From an uncultured Parvularculaceae bacterium (lineage in GTDB: Bacteria > Pseudomonadota > Alphaproteobacteria > Caulobacterales > Parvularculaceae): 64,000 nt of DNA. The translations under genes were made by a program, and so were the position numbers. The notes under the pieces are model-generated. The model ran no database searches, was not told the origin of the DNA, and worked only from the letters and a program-made list of their open reading frames with translations. This document shows positions 1-8,112 of this stretch, piece after piece. Each line of letters begins with the position of its first letter. Position 1 is the first letter of the stretch. The DNA lies in assembly GCA_947259375.1 (NCBI GenBank), contig CAMYLZ010000032.1:69501-133500 (forward strand). The letters are read 5' to 3'.

Positions 1-375
1 ATCGAGATCGACAATGCCCGACGGCAGCGCCGGGATGGTTTCAATATCCGCCCCGGTGGTCGCGGCGTTTGCGCTGACGGCGGAATGCTCAATGGCGCTG
101 ACGAAAATCCGCTTGATATTGTGGGGGCGGACCACCCCATGCAGCGCATAGTGAATGGATTCCGTGCCGCCGCTGGTGAAGATGACGCCGTTTACCGGCG
201 CATTGACCAGCGCACGCACTTGCTCGCGCGCATCTTCCAACACTTTATGCGCCCGGCGGCCTTCTTCGTGTACGGACAATGAATTGCCGTCATGGCGCAT
301 CATCTCAGCGACGCGCTCAACCACTTCGGGCCGCACCGGCGCTGTCGCATTATGGTCGAGATAATGCCGGGTCAT
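1..375 (-). CDS. Cysteine desulfurase (NifS/IscS/SufS family), N-terminal part
   Basis: PLP enzyme that takes sulfur from cysteine for iron-sulfur cluster assembly. The ORF track does not list it because it runs off the window. Reading down from the ATG at 375 gives 125 residues starting MTRHYLDHNATAPVRPEV, then FTSGGTES and EHSAV, all typical of the family's N-terminal PLP-binding region. The catalytic PLP lysine and active cysteine lie outside the window. Its ATG overlaps the iscR stop (ATGA), so the two genes are translationally coupled. In alphaproteobacteria this pair normally leads into sufBCD; that part is inference. Confidence 0.93.
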   Translation of the reverse strand, partial: MTRHYLDHNATAPVRPEVVERVAEMMRHDGNSLSVHEEGRRAHKVLEDAREQVRALVNAPVNGVIFTSGGTESIHYALHGVVRPHNIKRIFVSAIEHSAVSANAATTGADIETIPALPSGIVDLD

Positions 376-869
376 TCCGCCGCCTCAATGTGCATTTTGC
401 TTCCCTCGGCCGGTCCGTCAGCTCGCGCGGGCGGCGCATTTACCGACGCCATGCCGAGAACCCGCTTTTCGAGAATGTCCTCAAGCGTCACCGCGTTCAA
501 AAATATCTCGATCTGGCGGCCCAACTCATCCCACAGATCATGCGTCAGGCAGCGCGTGCTTGTACCCTGGCAGCCAATCGTCGAACCAGCGTCGCAGGCG
601 GTCGTGCGAATCTCTTCATCCACCGCCGCAACAATATCGGCGACGCGCACTGCGCCCGCCGGCGCCGTCAGCGCATAGCCGCCGCCAACACCGCGCGCGC
701 TTTCCACCAATCCGGCGCGGCGCAGCTTGGCGAAAAGCTGTTCAAGATAGGAAAGCGAAATCCCCTGGCGCAGCGCCACGTCAGACAACGCCACCGGCCC
801 ATCCGCGCCCGTGGCGGCGATATCGGCCAGCGCCGAAACCGCATATCTGCCTTTGGTGGTCAGCTTCAC
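372..869 (-). CDS. iscR: Rrf2-family iron-sulfur regulator IscR
   Basis: A 165-residue Rrf2 regulator. It starts MKLTTKGRYAVSALADIA, followed by the winged helix (DVALRQGISLSYLEQLFAKL) and a C-terminal cluster-binding segment with three cysteines and a nearby histidine (C..C..CLTHDLW). The LTHDLW context matches E. coli IscR, but the spacing is C-X7-C-X6-C rather than C-X5-C-X5-C. It is the first gene of a minus-strand operon with a cysteine desulfurase. It is expected to sense Fe-S status and repress its own operon, and a matching operator lies about 100 bp upstream. RirA is the main alternative name, but the LTHDLW region favours IscR. Confidence 0.93.
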   Translation of the reverse strand: MKLTTKGRYAVSALADIAATGADGPVALSDVALRQGISLSYLEQLFAKLRRAGLVESARGVGGGYALTAPAGAVRVADIVAAVDEEIRTTACDAGSTIGCQGTSTRCLTHDLWDELGRQIEIFLNAVTLEDILEKRVLGMASVNAPPARADGPAEGSKMHIEAAE

Positions 870-969
870 CTATCAAATCCGTTCGTTTGGTCGCGGGTGT
901 TCCGGCTGGCGCCGGGGAAAAAACGTGCTATACGCGCCCGCCGACCAACCCATATGCCGACGAAATAGG

Positions 970-994
970 AAACCCGACAAATTCAGTCAACATT
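970..994. promoter_or_regulatory. Candidate type 1 IscR operator
   Basis: A 25-bp site in the 248-bp gap between iscR and the divergent hydrolase gene. The core CCCGACAAATTCAGTC fits the E. coli type 1 IscR consensus (ATASYYGACTRWWWYAGTCRRSTAT) at 21 of 25 positions by hand alignment. The mismatches lie mostly at the outer ends. It is placed to control iscR-suf and perhaps the hydrolase. Confidence 0.6.
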
Positions 995-1117
995 ATCGCC
1001 GCTTTTATTTCGGCGAAAATGCCTGTTTTAGCGGTATACGCGTCATTATGACGTTCATTTGGGACCAATTTGCTGGGATATAACCATCCCGGCGCGCCAG
1101 CTTTAAAAAGGGTGACA

Positions 1118-1792
1118 ATGCCAGAAGTGATTTTCGCCGGTCCGGAAGGACGCCTCGAAGGCCGCTATCAAAAAGGAAAAGGCGAGAATCCGCCGGTCGC
1201 GCTGGTGCTGCATCCGCACCCGCTATTTGGCGGCACTATGAACAACCGCGCCACCTATGAACTCTATCAGATGTTCGTGCGTCGCGGTTTTTCGACCATG
1301 CGCTTCAATTTCCGCGGCGTCGGCCGCAGCCAGGGCGAATATGACCAGGGTCAGGGCGAGCTCGCCGATGCGGCCACCGCGCTTGATTACCTGCAGCAAA
1401 TCAACCCCAACGCCCCGTTTTCGTGGGTGGCGGGCTTTTCCTTCGGTTCCTGGATCGCCATGCAGCTTTTGATGCGGCGCCCGGAAATCGTCGGCTTCAT
1501 CGCCGGCTCGACGCCCGCCAATCTTTATGACTTTTCGTTCCTCGCCCCCTGCCCGTCATCGGGCGTCGTCCTACATGGCGAGCTCGACAAGATTTGCGCG
1601 CCTGATGAGACCAAGGGCATGGTCGAGCGCACGCGCACCCAGAAAGGTCGCAAGATCGAATTTCAGGTGGTGCCCGGCGCCGACCACTTCTTTGAATCGC
1701 ATATGGACGCGTTCATCGCCACGGCCGAGACCTATCTCGACGCCCGGCTCGCCTATGAAAAGCCGGAAGGCGAATATCACGGCGAAGCCTGA
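1118..1792 (+). CDS. Alpha/beta hydrolase (COG2945 type)
   Basis: A 224-residue cytosolic alpha/beta-hydrolase-fold protein. It shows an oxyanion-loop motif (LHPHPLFGGTMNN), the nucleophile elbow GFSFGS, an acid residue in GELDKICAP and a catalytic histidine in GADHFF, in the right order. The chosen start is the ATG of MPEVIFAGPEG, preceded by a purine-rich stretch (aaaaaggg); the longer ORF from 1070 adds 16 residues with no ribosome site. It is divergent from iscR across a shared regulatory gap. A homologue beside the SUF operon is common in alphaproteobacteria, but its substrate is unknown. Confidence 0.85.
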   Translation: MPEVIFAGPEGRLEGRYQKGKGENPPVALVLHPHPLFGGTMNNRATYELYQMFVRRGFSTMRFNFRGVGRSQGEYDQGQGELADAATALDYLQQINPNAPFSWVAGFSFGSWIAMQLLMRRPEIVGFIAGSTPANLYDFSFLAPCPSSGVVLHGELDKICAPDETKGMVERTRTQKGRKIEFQVVPGADHFFESHMDAFIATAETYLDARLAYEKPEGEYHGEA

Positions 1793-1891
1793 CGCCGACT
1801 ATTAAGCCCCTTTCCGGATTTTTTGCGCCGGATTAATCTTTCACCGTCAACCTTGGCTGCTTGTTCAGCCTGTTGCGTGAGAGGGGGGCTC

Positions 1892-2329
1892 TTGCCGCTG
1901 CGCCTATTGAGAAAGATCGCCTTACGCCGCACGCGACTGAGCGCGCGGCTTGCGGGCGTCAATGGCTATACGGGCCGCGGTGCGCTGACCTTGACGCCAG
2001 CCGGCCGCGGGCGCCCTGCGCGCCTTTCCATCACCCTCAAAGGGGTTGCCGGCCGGACAGCAGAGATTTTCCTTGATAATGCGCGCCTCGCTACGGCGCC
2101 GCTGGAAAACGGCCGGGCGGCGGTAAAACTGCCCCTGCCGGACCATGATGGCGCTGCAAGCCCCAGCGAAGGAACGCGCATCGAAATTCGCCAGAACGGT
2201 CACGTCATTCTGAACGGCGAATTGCACAGAAACGTTGCGTCAAGTCGTGTAATCGCAGGAATGCGTGATAAGTTCGCCGCACGTTTCAGTTCAGGCGAGC
2301 CCCCCAGTGACGTCAGAAAATCAGGCTGA
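1892..2329 (+). CDS. Hypothetical protein
   Basis: Unrecognised. The frame is open from 1823 to 2329. I prefer the TTG at 1892 because gagagggggg lies just upstream, giving 145 residues; a TTG at 1823 would give 168. The N-terminus is very basic and leucine/arginine rich. The centre (ARLSITLKGVAGRTAEIFLDN, then GTRIEIRQNGHVILNGEL) alternates hydrophobic and polar residues like a small beta-sandwich domain. No catalytic motif is visible. It follows the hydrolase by about 100 bp on the same strand and may be co-transcribed. The start is uncertain. Confidence 0.5.
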   Translation: MPLRLLRKIALRRTRLSARLAGVNGYTGRGALTLTPAGRGRPARLSITLKGVAGRTAEIFLDNARLATAPLENGRAAVKLPLPDHDGAASPSEGTRIEIRQNGHVILNGELHRNVASSRVIAGMRDKFAARFSSGEPPSDVRKSG

Positions 2330-2444
2330 TCCTTTCGAGGATCTCCCCCTCCCGCAAACCGAACGGCGCGCGATACCGTTCACGCTCTATGCGTTATCGT
2401 CAGGGCTTGGCTTGCTGATTGCGCTATTGGCGCTTTCCTATTGA
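2307..2444 (+). CDS. Possible 45-residue single-pass membrane peptide
   Basis: Too short for the ORF track. A GTG-initiated frame overlaps the end of the preceding hypothetical gene by 23 bp and ends 7 bp before the convergent accA stop. It encodes an acidic, proline-containing head (PFEDLPLPQTERR) and one hydrophobic segment (YALSSGLGLLIALLALSY). The shape fits a tail-anchored small membrane protein, but nothing else supports it and there is no strong ribosome site. Confidence 0.35.
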   Translation: MTSENQADPFEDLPLPQTERRAIPFTLYALSSGLGLLIALLALSY

Positions 2445-2451
2445 CCGGCGC

Positions 2452-3423
2452 TCAGGCGAGCCCCGCGCGGCCGATATTCAAAAACTTTTCGCGGCGCTGG
2501 CGCTTAAGCTCTTCCGGCGAAAGATCGGCAAGCTCGTTAATCGCCGTTTCCACCGCATCGCCCAGCCGTTCGATCGTCAGCCCGATATCGCGATGAGCGC
2601 CGCCCACCGGCTCGGGAATGATCCCGTCAATTACGCCAAGCGAGAGCAAATCCTGCGCGGAAATTTTCATCGCCTCGGCGGCGTCCGGCGCCTTGTTGTC
2701 GCCCTTGCCGGCGGCGTCTTTCCACAAGATCGACGCGCAGCCTTCCGGCGAAATGACCGAATAAACCGAGTGCTCCAGCATCAAGACCTTGTTCGCTGCG
2801 GCAAGCGCTACCGCGCCGCCTGAACCGCCCTCGCCGACAATGACGGAGACCAGCGGCGCGGATAGTCCAAGGCATTTCTCCGTGCACGATGCAATCGCCT
2901 CGGCCTGGCCGCGCTCTTCCGCGCCGCGCCCCGGATAGGCGCCCGGCGTGTCCACCAGCGTCACGACCGGCAGGTTGAAGCGTTCGGCCATTTCCATCAG
3001 GCGCATGGCCTTGCGGTAGCCCTCAGGCCGCGCCATGCCGAAATTGTGCTTGACGCGTCCAGCCGTATCCGAACCCTTTTCATGACCAATCAGAATGATC
3101 GAGCGCCCGCGCAGCCGCGCCGGTCCGCCGAGAATAGCCGCATCCTCACCAAAGGCGCGATCTCCGGCGAGCGGCGTGAAATCATCGACAAGCTGGCCCA
3201 CATAGTCGGAAAAATGCGGCCGCGACGCGTGGCGCGCGACCTGCGCCTTCTGCCAGCGTGATAGCTTCCCATAGGCTTCGGCCAGCAACGCATCGGCCTT
3301 GCTTTGCAGTTTCCCGACTTCCTCGTCCACATTGACGCTGGCGTCGCCATCCATCTGGCGCAGATCGGCGATCTTGCCTTCGAGTTCGGCGATGGGTTTT
3401 TCAAAATCGAGATAAGTGCGCAT
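2452..3423 (-). CDS. accA: Acetyl-CoA carboxylase carboxyltransferase subunit alpha
   Basis: The alpha half of the carboxyltransferase that makes malonyl-CoA for fatty acid synthesis; it works with AccD. 323 residues, close to the usual 315-325. Characteristic segments are [14 protein letters not shown] at the N-terminus, the crotonase-fold region [15 protein letters not shown], the CoA/carboxybiotin loops [16 protein letters not shown] and [11 protein letters not shown], and [13 protein letters not shown]. It lies downstream of xerD on the same strand with an 85-bp gap. Confidence 0.97.
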   Translation of the reverse strand: MRTYLDFEKPIAELEGKIADLRQMDGDASVNVDEEVGKLQSKADALLAEAYGKLSRWQKAQVARHASRPHFSDYVGQLVDDFTPLAGDRAFGEDAAILGGPARLRGRSIILIGHEKGSDTAGRVKHNFGMARPEGYRKAMRLMEMAERFNLPVVTLVDTPGAYPGRGAEERGQAEAIASCTEKCLGLSAPLVSVIVGEGGSGGAVALAAANKVLMLEHSVYSVISPEGCASILWKDAAGKGDNKAPDAAEAMKISAQDLLSLGVIDGIIPEPVGGAHRDIGLTIERLGDAVETAINELADLSPEELKRQRREKFLNIGRAGLA

Positions 3424-3508
3424 GATTTTTCAGGAAGCTCGCAGCCAGGATTGGTGAAATGATGAGGCGCAATTCCTAATATTTTGGCCAGCGCCCGGCA
3501 ACCCTCGC

Positions 3509-4477
3509 CTATTCGTCTTTCCGGCTCTTGGCGAGGGGATGGCTTGAAAAGACGAGGTCTTTCAGGCGGTCTTGCGCCACATGGGTATAAATCTGGGTGG
3601 TGGTGATGTCCGAATGGCCGAGCATCTGCTGCACGCTTCTCAAGTCAGCGCCGCCTTCGAGAAGATGCGTCGCGAAGGCGTGACGCAGCACATGCGGCGA
3701 GACTTTCGAGGGCGGCACGCCCGCCTCGACCGCGAGATCCTTGAGCATTTGCGCGAATCGCGCGGCGGTGATGTGGCCGGTTTTCCCGCGTGAAGGGAAA
3801 AACCATGGCGAGGGTTTCTTTTTACCCGCCTTACCGGTCAGGAATTCCTCCCGGCAAGCAAGATATTCTTTCGCCGCGCTCAGCGCATGCTTGCTAAGCG
3901 GCGCCAGGCGTTCCTTGTCGCCCTTGCCGCGAATAATGAGACAGCGCTGATCTTTGCGAAAAGCGCCAAATGGCAGGCCGACCAGCTCGGAAACGCGCAA
4001 ACCCGCCGCATAAAGAATTTCGAGCATAGCCCGCATCCGCACGCCTTTCGGCCCTTGCATTCGCGCCGCCGCCTCCAGCAGCGCGGCGACTTCCGCCGCA
4101 TCAAGGACTTTCGGCAAGGGCCGGCGCGTCTTAGGCCGATCGATAATTACGGTTGGATTGTCGGCGCGCACGCCCTCCGCATAAAGAAACTGATAGAATT
4201 GCCGCAATGCCGAGACCTTCAGCGCCGCGGTCGACGCCGCAAGCCCATCCGCCTCTAGCGCGCCGAGCCAGGCGGCGATGTCATCGGCGCCGGCCGTTTC
4301 CAGCGATTCGCGCCGTGCACGAATAAATGCCGAAAATCGCGCCAGGTCGCGACCGTAATTCTTCAACGTATTCGCGGCGGCATTGCGTTCGACCGCCATC
4401 ATTTCAAGAAAAGTCTCGATAAGGCGCGCATCCGCTTCGCGGCTGGCGCCAGCAGCCGGTCCCGGGTCGGCCTTCAT
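3509..4477 (-). CDS. xerD: Site-specific tyrosine recombinase XerD
   Basis: Resolves chromosome dimers at dif together with XerC. 322 residues from MKADPGP: a SAM-like core-binding domain (about residues 20-105, VERNAAANTLKNYGRDL), then the catalytic domain. The catalytic set is visible: Arg in AAGLRVSEL, Lys in GKGDKERL, HVLRHAFATHLL, LGHSDITTTQ and Tyr in IYTHV. I chose the ATG at 4477, which overlaps the stop of the upstream secreted-protein gene (ATGA); the ORF-track start 36 codons earlier lies inside that gene. XerC is the alternative name; FATHLLEGGADLRSVQ fits XerD. Confidence 0.93.
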   Translation of the reverse strand: MKADPGPAAGASREADARLIETFLEMMAVERNAAANTLKNYGRDLARFSAFIRARRESLETAGADDIAAWLGALEADGLAASTAALKVSALRQFYQFLYAEGVRADNPTVIIDRPKTRRPLPKVLDAAEVAALLEAAARMQGPKGVRMRAMLEILYAAGLRVSELVGLPFGAFRKDQRCLIIRGKGDKERLAPLSKHALSAAKEYLACREEFLTGKAGKKKPSPWFFPSRGKTGHITAARFAQMLKDLAVEAGVPPSKVSPHVLRHAFATHLLEGGADLRSVQQMLGHSDITTTQIYTHVAQDRLKDLVFSSHPLAKSRKDE

Positions 4478-6192
4478 TGCTCTCCCGGACGAGGCTTGAT
4501 GCGCGGAACCACGCTGTCCTCGCCGGCGGGATTTTGCAACGCCGTCGGGTCTATCGCCTCGGCATTCGGAAATCGTGCGGCCCACACCCGCTCAAACGCA
4601 TAACGCCGTTGCAGTTCAGGCAATCCGGCGGCGCCAAGGCTTTCGCTGACAATGACGACTTCGACTTCGCCGCCCGCGGCGCCCTCGCCGGACGCCGCCG
4701 CCAACGCCGCAAGCCCTGCCTGCCCGGCCTTGTCGCCCGCGACCGCATCAAAGGCCGCTTTCAATATGCGCGCCTTGACCGCCGGGTCGTCATGGCCGGT
4801 TTGCGCCGTGTAAAGGCCTGGCGCATCGGCAAGGATCGACACGCCGGCCCGGCGCGCGATTTGCGCCGCCGTTTGCGGGTCGAGCAGCGCCAGCATATTG
4901 ACGCGATCGATAAAGGCGAGCGCCAGCTCTTCAGGCAAGGCGGCGACGCTTTCATTGGCGCCGATCATCGCTGCAAGCCATTGGCCTGCGCCGACGCTAT
5001 CGCCGACCGCCATGCGCGAAAGCGCAAAATTCGCCGCTTCTTCCGGCGCGACAATGACGCCTTCGAGGGCTTCGACTTCATTCGCATAGAGAACAGACAG
5101 CGCGTAAGAGCGATGGAAACTGTCGGCAAGGCCCAGCGCTTCGGAAATTCGCGCAGCTTTGTCGCGAACAAATTCCGGCGCGCTCATAGCGGCGATCGCC
5201 TGATAAAGCAGCGCATCGGTCATCGGATCGCCGGGCCGCTCTGCTGCGCTCGCAGACGCTTCGGCAATCACCGCGACGTCGAATTCAGCATCGGCCAACA
5301 AACCGGCCAACACCGATGCATCCAATACGCCCATAGCCAGCGCTCGTTGCGCCGCGTCAATGCGCAGCGCCGGTTCAGCGCCCGCATCGCGGGCAATAGC
5401 GGCGATGACGCCGCCATCCGCATGGCGCAACCCGTTCGCGCTCAGACCGAGGCCCGCCGCCCGCGCCGCTGCAAAATGCAACGCCGTTTCAGCCGGCGGC
5501 AATGTCTTTTGCGGCGTCGCGCCGCTCGCCCGCGCCAGGGCCGCCAACAGATAGGCTTCGTCGCTCTCCGTAAAGGAGCCGCGCTCGCGCAGGAGGTTGA
5601 CGGTGAGGTCGAATGCATCAAGCTCGCCCGCTTGCGCATAACAAAGCGCGCGCAGTTTCACCCAGAACAGCGCGTCGCGCCCAGCCGGCAAATTGGCGCC
5701 GCGTCGGCAGGCGCCGTTAACATCTCCCGACAGCAAACTGCCGACCGCCTCCGCTTCAGCAAACCACGCGTCGTTTCGGCCCGTCGTTGTGAGGCTGGCG
5801 ATGGTCCGGGCTTCCTCAAGAAATCCCGCCTGCATCAGCACCAGCAATTTCCGGCCGCCAAGCGACGCATCAGCGCCAGCCGGCTTGTCTCCCGGAGACA
5901 ACAATATTCGCCGCAACAGCCGCCCGACGCTGGGCGCCGCCGGCCGGCTCGGCGCTTGCGACAGGAGAAAATCGAGGGTCTGCGGCTCACTGTCCCGCCA
6001 GAGGGTCGCTGGCAAGCCCCGCTCTCCCGGCGCAAGCGCGCCAATCGCAAATGCGTCGGTGGCGATCGGCGCGGTCTCGACCGCTTCTGGCGGCGCGATC
6101 TGCGCGACGGCCGGCGCCGCCAATACGCCGCCTGCCAGCATGACGGCTGACAATATTGAAAATGCGGGAACGGGCTTATTCAGCAGCTTCAT
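4474..6192 (-). CDS. Conserved secreted protein of unknown function (helical repeats)
   Basis: A 572-residue protein starting with a clear Sec signal peptide (MKLLNKPVPAFSILSAVMLAGG...APAVAQ). The mature part is alanine- and leucine-rich and reads as a string of amphipathic helices, for example KLLVLMQAGFLEEARTIASL and WVKLRALCYAQAGELDAFDL, resembling a TPR/alpha-solenoid. No enzyme motif is seen. It sits between a 41-residue membrane peptide (17-nt overlap at its start) and xerD (ATGA overlap at its end), so the three are co-translated. The start was chosen at the signal peptide; a start 12 codons earlier is possible. Homologues in this slot would suggest a conserved envelope role (inference). 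Confidence 0.8.
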   Translation of the reverse strand: MKLLNKPVPAFSILSAVMLAGGVLAAPAVAQIAPPEAVETAPIATDAFAIGALAPGERGLPATLWRDSEPQTLDFLLSQAPSRPAAPSVGRLLRRILLSPGDKPAGADASLGGRKLLVLMQAGFLEEARTIASLTTTGRNDAWFAEAEAVGSLLSGDVNGACRRGANLPAGRDALFWVKLRALCYAQAGELDAFDLTVNLLRERGSFTESDEAYLLAALARASGATPQKTLPPAETALHFAAARAAGLGLSANGLRHADGGVIAAIARDAGAEPALRIDAAQRALAMGVLDASVLAGLLADAEFDVAVIAEASASAAERPGDPMTDALLYQAIAAMSAPEFVRDKAARISEALGLADSFHRSYALSVLYANEVEALEGVIVAPEEAANFALSRMAVGDSVGAGQWLAAMIGANESVAALPEELALAFIDRVNMLALLDPQTAAQIARRAGVSILADAPGLYTAQTGHDDPAVKARILKAAFDAVAGDKAGQAGLAALAAASGEGAAGGEVEVVIVSESLGAAGLPELQRRYAFERVWAARFPNAEAIDPTALQNPAGEDSVVPRIKPRPGEQ

Positions 6193-6301
6193 TTGCGTCC
6201 ACTTCAATGGTCCGGGTCTCCGGCTCAAGCATTTGACCGTAAATATATAGCCCGAGCAATGCAGCCGCCGCCGCTACGAAGATTATTGCTGCAAACCGCA
6301 C
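6176..6301 (-). CDS. Small single-pass membrane protein (41 residues)
   Basis: The ORF track shows only an over-extended version. A GTG at 6301 is preceded by a strong ribosome site (aaaggag, 9 nt spacing) and gives VRFAAIIFVAAAAALLGLYIYGQ followed by the acidic tail MLEPETRTIEVDANEAAE. That is one transmembrane helix with the C-terminal tail probably in the periplasm. Its 3' end overlaps the start of the secreted helical-repeat gene by 17 nt, implying translational coupling and possibly partnership. It is divergent from aroK. Function unknown. Confidence 0.65.
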   Translation of the reverse strand: MRFAAIIFVAAAAALLGLYIYGQMLEPETRTIEVDANEAAE

Positions 6302-6407
6302 CTTGATTCGCTCCTTTGAAGAAACCGCCCCACTATTATCGCGCGCTACGCCGATTGCCGGCCAAAAAACTGGCGTCGGGCGGCGCGCTCCCCTACATCT
6401 AAACATC

Positions 6408-6986
6408 ATGAGCCAAACGCGCAAACACCCTGTAATTCAATGCACTCGCCCGATCGTGCTGGTCGGCATGATGGGCGCGGGCAAGACCACCGTGGGCCGC
6501 CGGCTGGCGCCCCGGCTGGGGGTTCCGTTCTACGACGCCGACGCCGAAATCGAGCAAGCCGCAGGCATGAGCGTCGGAGACCTGTTCACATTGCACGGCG
6601 AGAAGAGTTTTCGCAAAGGCGAAGCAAAGGTCATCAAGCGCCTGCTGGAAGGCCCGCCGCATGTCCTCGCCACCGGCGGCGGCGCCGTCACCAATGCCGA
6701 AACCCGCGCGCTGATCGCGAAACGCGCCGTTTCAATCTGGATCCGGGCCGACATGGACACCATCATCCGCCGGGCGACCCGGCGCGGCACGCGCCCCCTT
6801 CTCAAAACCGGCGATCCGCGCGAGACGATTCGTCGCCTCCTTACCGAACGCCGCGACCATTACGCGGCTTCCAATATCTATATCGACAGCCAGCCGGGCC
6901 CGCATGAAAACACCGTGGCGCTCATCCTTGAAAAGCTCGAAAACTGGCCAGGATTGCTCGACATGACCAAAGGCCCTGCAGAATGA
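6408..6986 (+). CDS. aroK: Shikimate kinase
   Basis: Phosphorylates shikimate in the aromatic amino acid pathway. 192 residues from MSQTRKHPV. The P-loop is GMMGAGKTTVG, the shikimate-binding Asp is in FYDADAEIE, the FRKGE arginine follows, then TGGGAV and the LID region RRATRRGTRPLL. The ORF could extend 35 codons upstream, but that part overlaps the divergent promoter region and lacks family features. The stop overlaps the aroB start (ATGA), so aroK and aroB are coupled. Confidence 0.96.
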   Translation: MSQTRKHPVIQCTRPIVLVGMMGAGKTTVGRRLAPRLGVPFYDADAEIEQAAGMSVGDLFTLHGEKSFRKGEAKVIKRLLEGPPHVLATGGGAVTNAETRALIAKRAVSIWIRADMDTIIRRATRRGTRPLLKTGDPRETIRRLLTERRDHYAASNIYIDSQPGPHENTVALILEKLENWPGLLDMTKGPAE

Positions 6987-8095
6987 CGCCAAGACAATCG
7001 ATTCGCGTGCCATTGGGCGAGCGCGCATACGACATCATTATTGCCGACAACCTGCTGGAGGATGCTGGCGCGCTCCTGCGCCCGCATCTGCGCCGGCCGC
7101 GCCTGTTCGTGGTGACGGATGAAAATGTCGCCAGCGCGCAGCGCGCGAGGCTCGAAGCCGGCCTCGCCGCAACCGGCGTCGAAGCCAGCTTCATCACGCT
7201 GGCGCCTGGCGAAGCGACAAAATCTTTCGCCGAGCTTCAGAGACTGGTCTCGGAATTGCTCGATCTGGGCGTTGAACGCAGCGATCTGGTGGCGGCGTTT
7301 GGCGGCGGCGTGATCGGCGATCTCACTGGATTCGCCTGCGCGATTCTGCGCCGCGGCTGCGGTTTCGTGCAAATCCCGACAACGCTGCTTTCCCAGGTGG
7401 ACAGCGCCGTTGGCGGCAAGACCGCCATCAACGTGCCCCAAGGCAAGAATCTGGTCGGCGCGTTCTACCAGCCGAAACTGGTGATTGCGGATATTTCCGC
7501 CCTCGCAACGCTGCCCGCCCGCCAAATCCGGGCCGGCTATGCGGAAATTGTAAAATACGGTCTGATCAGCGACGCGGCGTTTTTTGGTTGGCTCGAAGTC
7601 CACGGCCCCGCCCTGCTTGAAGGGGACGCCGCTGCGCGCATTCATGCGGTGAAAACCTCTTGCGCCGCCAAGGCGGCGATCGTCGCCGAGGACGAATGCG
7701 AGACCGGGCGACGCGCGCTGTTAAATCTCGGCCACACTTTCGGTCACGCTTTCGAGGCGGCGTTCGGCTATTCCGACAAGCTTCTCCACGGTGAAGCGGT
7801 TGCGCTCGGCATGGCGCTGGCCTTTGACTATTCGGTGAGGATTGGACGTTGCGACGAAGCGGACGCCAGCCGCGTCAAACGGCTCTTGCGGAACGCCGGC
7901 CTGCCCTGCGAGATATCGGACCTCGATGCAGACCTAAAAGCGGACGCGCTGATCACCTACATGCTGCAAGACAAGAAAGTTGAACAGGGCGCGATTACCC
8001 TCATCCTGACGGACGCGATCGGCGCAAGCGTCGTCGTCAAGGACGCCGACCGGGCGGACGTCGCCGATTTCCTGAAAGCAAAGACCGGCCGCTAG
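6983..8095 (+). CDS. aroB: 3-dehydroquinate synthase
   Basis: Converts DAHP to 3-dehydroquinate, the second step of the shikimate pathway, using NAD and a divalent metal. 370 residues. Visible features: the NAD-binding region with FGGGVIGDLTGF and PTTLLSQVDSAVGGKTAINVPQGKN, the metal-ligand segment GHTFGHAFEA and LHGEAVALGM. Coupled to aroK upstream and 17 bp from the CNNM gene downstream; this order is common in alphaproteobacteria. Confidence 0.97.
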   Translation: MTPRQSIRVPLGERAYDIIIADNLLEDAGALLRPHLRRPRLFVVTDENVASAQRARLEAGLAATGVEASFITLAPGEATKSFAELQRLVSELLDLGVERSDLVAAFGGGVIGDLTGFACAILRRGCGFVQIPTTLLSQVDSAVGGKTAINVPQGKNLVGAFYQPKLVIADISALATLPARQIRAGYAEIVKYGLISDAAFFGWLEVHGPALLEGDAAARIHAVKTSCAAKAAIVAEDECETGRRALLNLGHTFGHAFEAAFGYSDKLLHGEAVALGMALAFDYSVRIGRCDEADASRVKRLLRNAGLPCEISDLDADLKADALITYMLQDKKVEQGAITLILTDAIGASVVVKDADRADVADFLKAKTGR

Positions 8096-8112
8096 GCTGG
8101 CAGAGCGGACCC

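Noticed and set aside
4477-6150. 557-residue plus-strand ORF
   Set aside because: Shadow of the secreted helical-repeat gene, which has a signal peptide and coupled neighbours; this frame is Arg-rich with no domain.
6878-7645. 255-residue minus-strand ORF
   Set aside because: Shadow of aroB.
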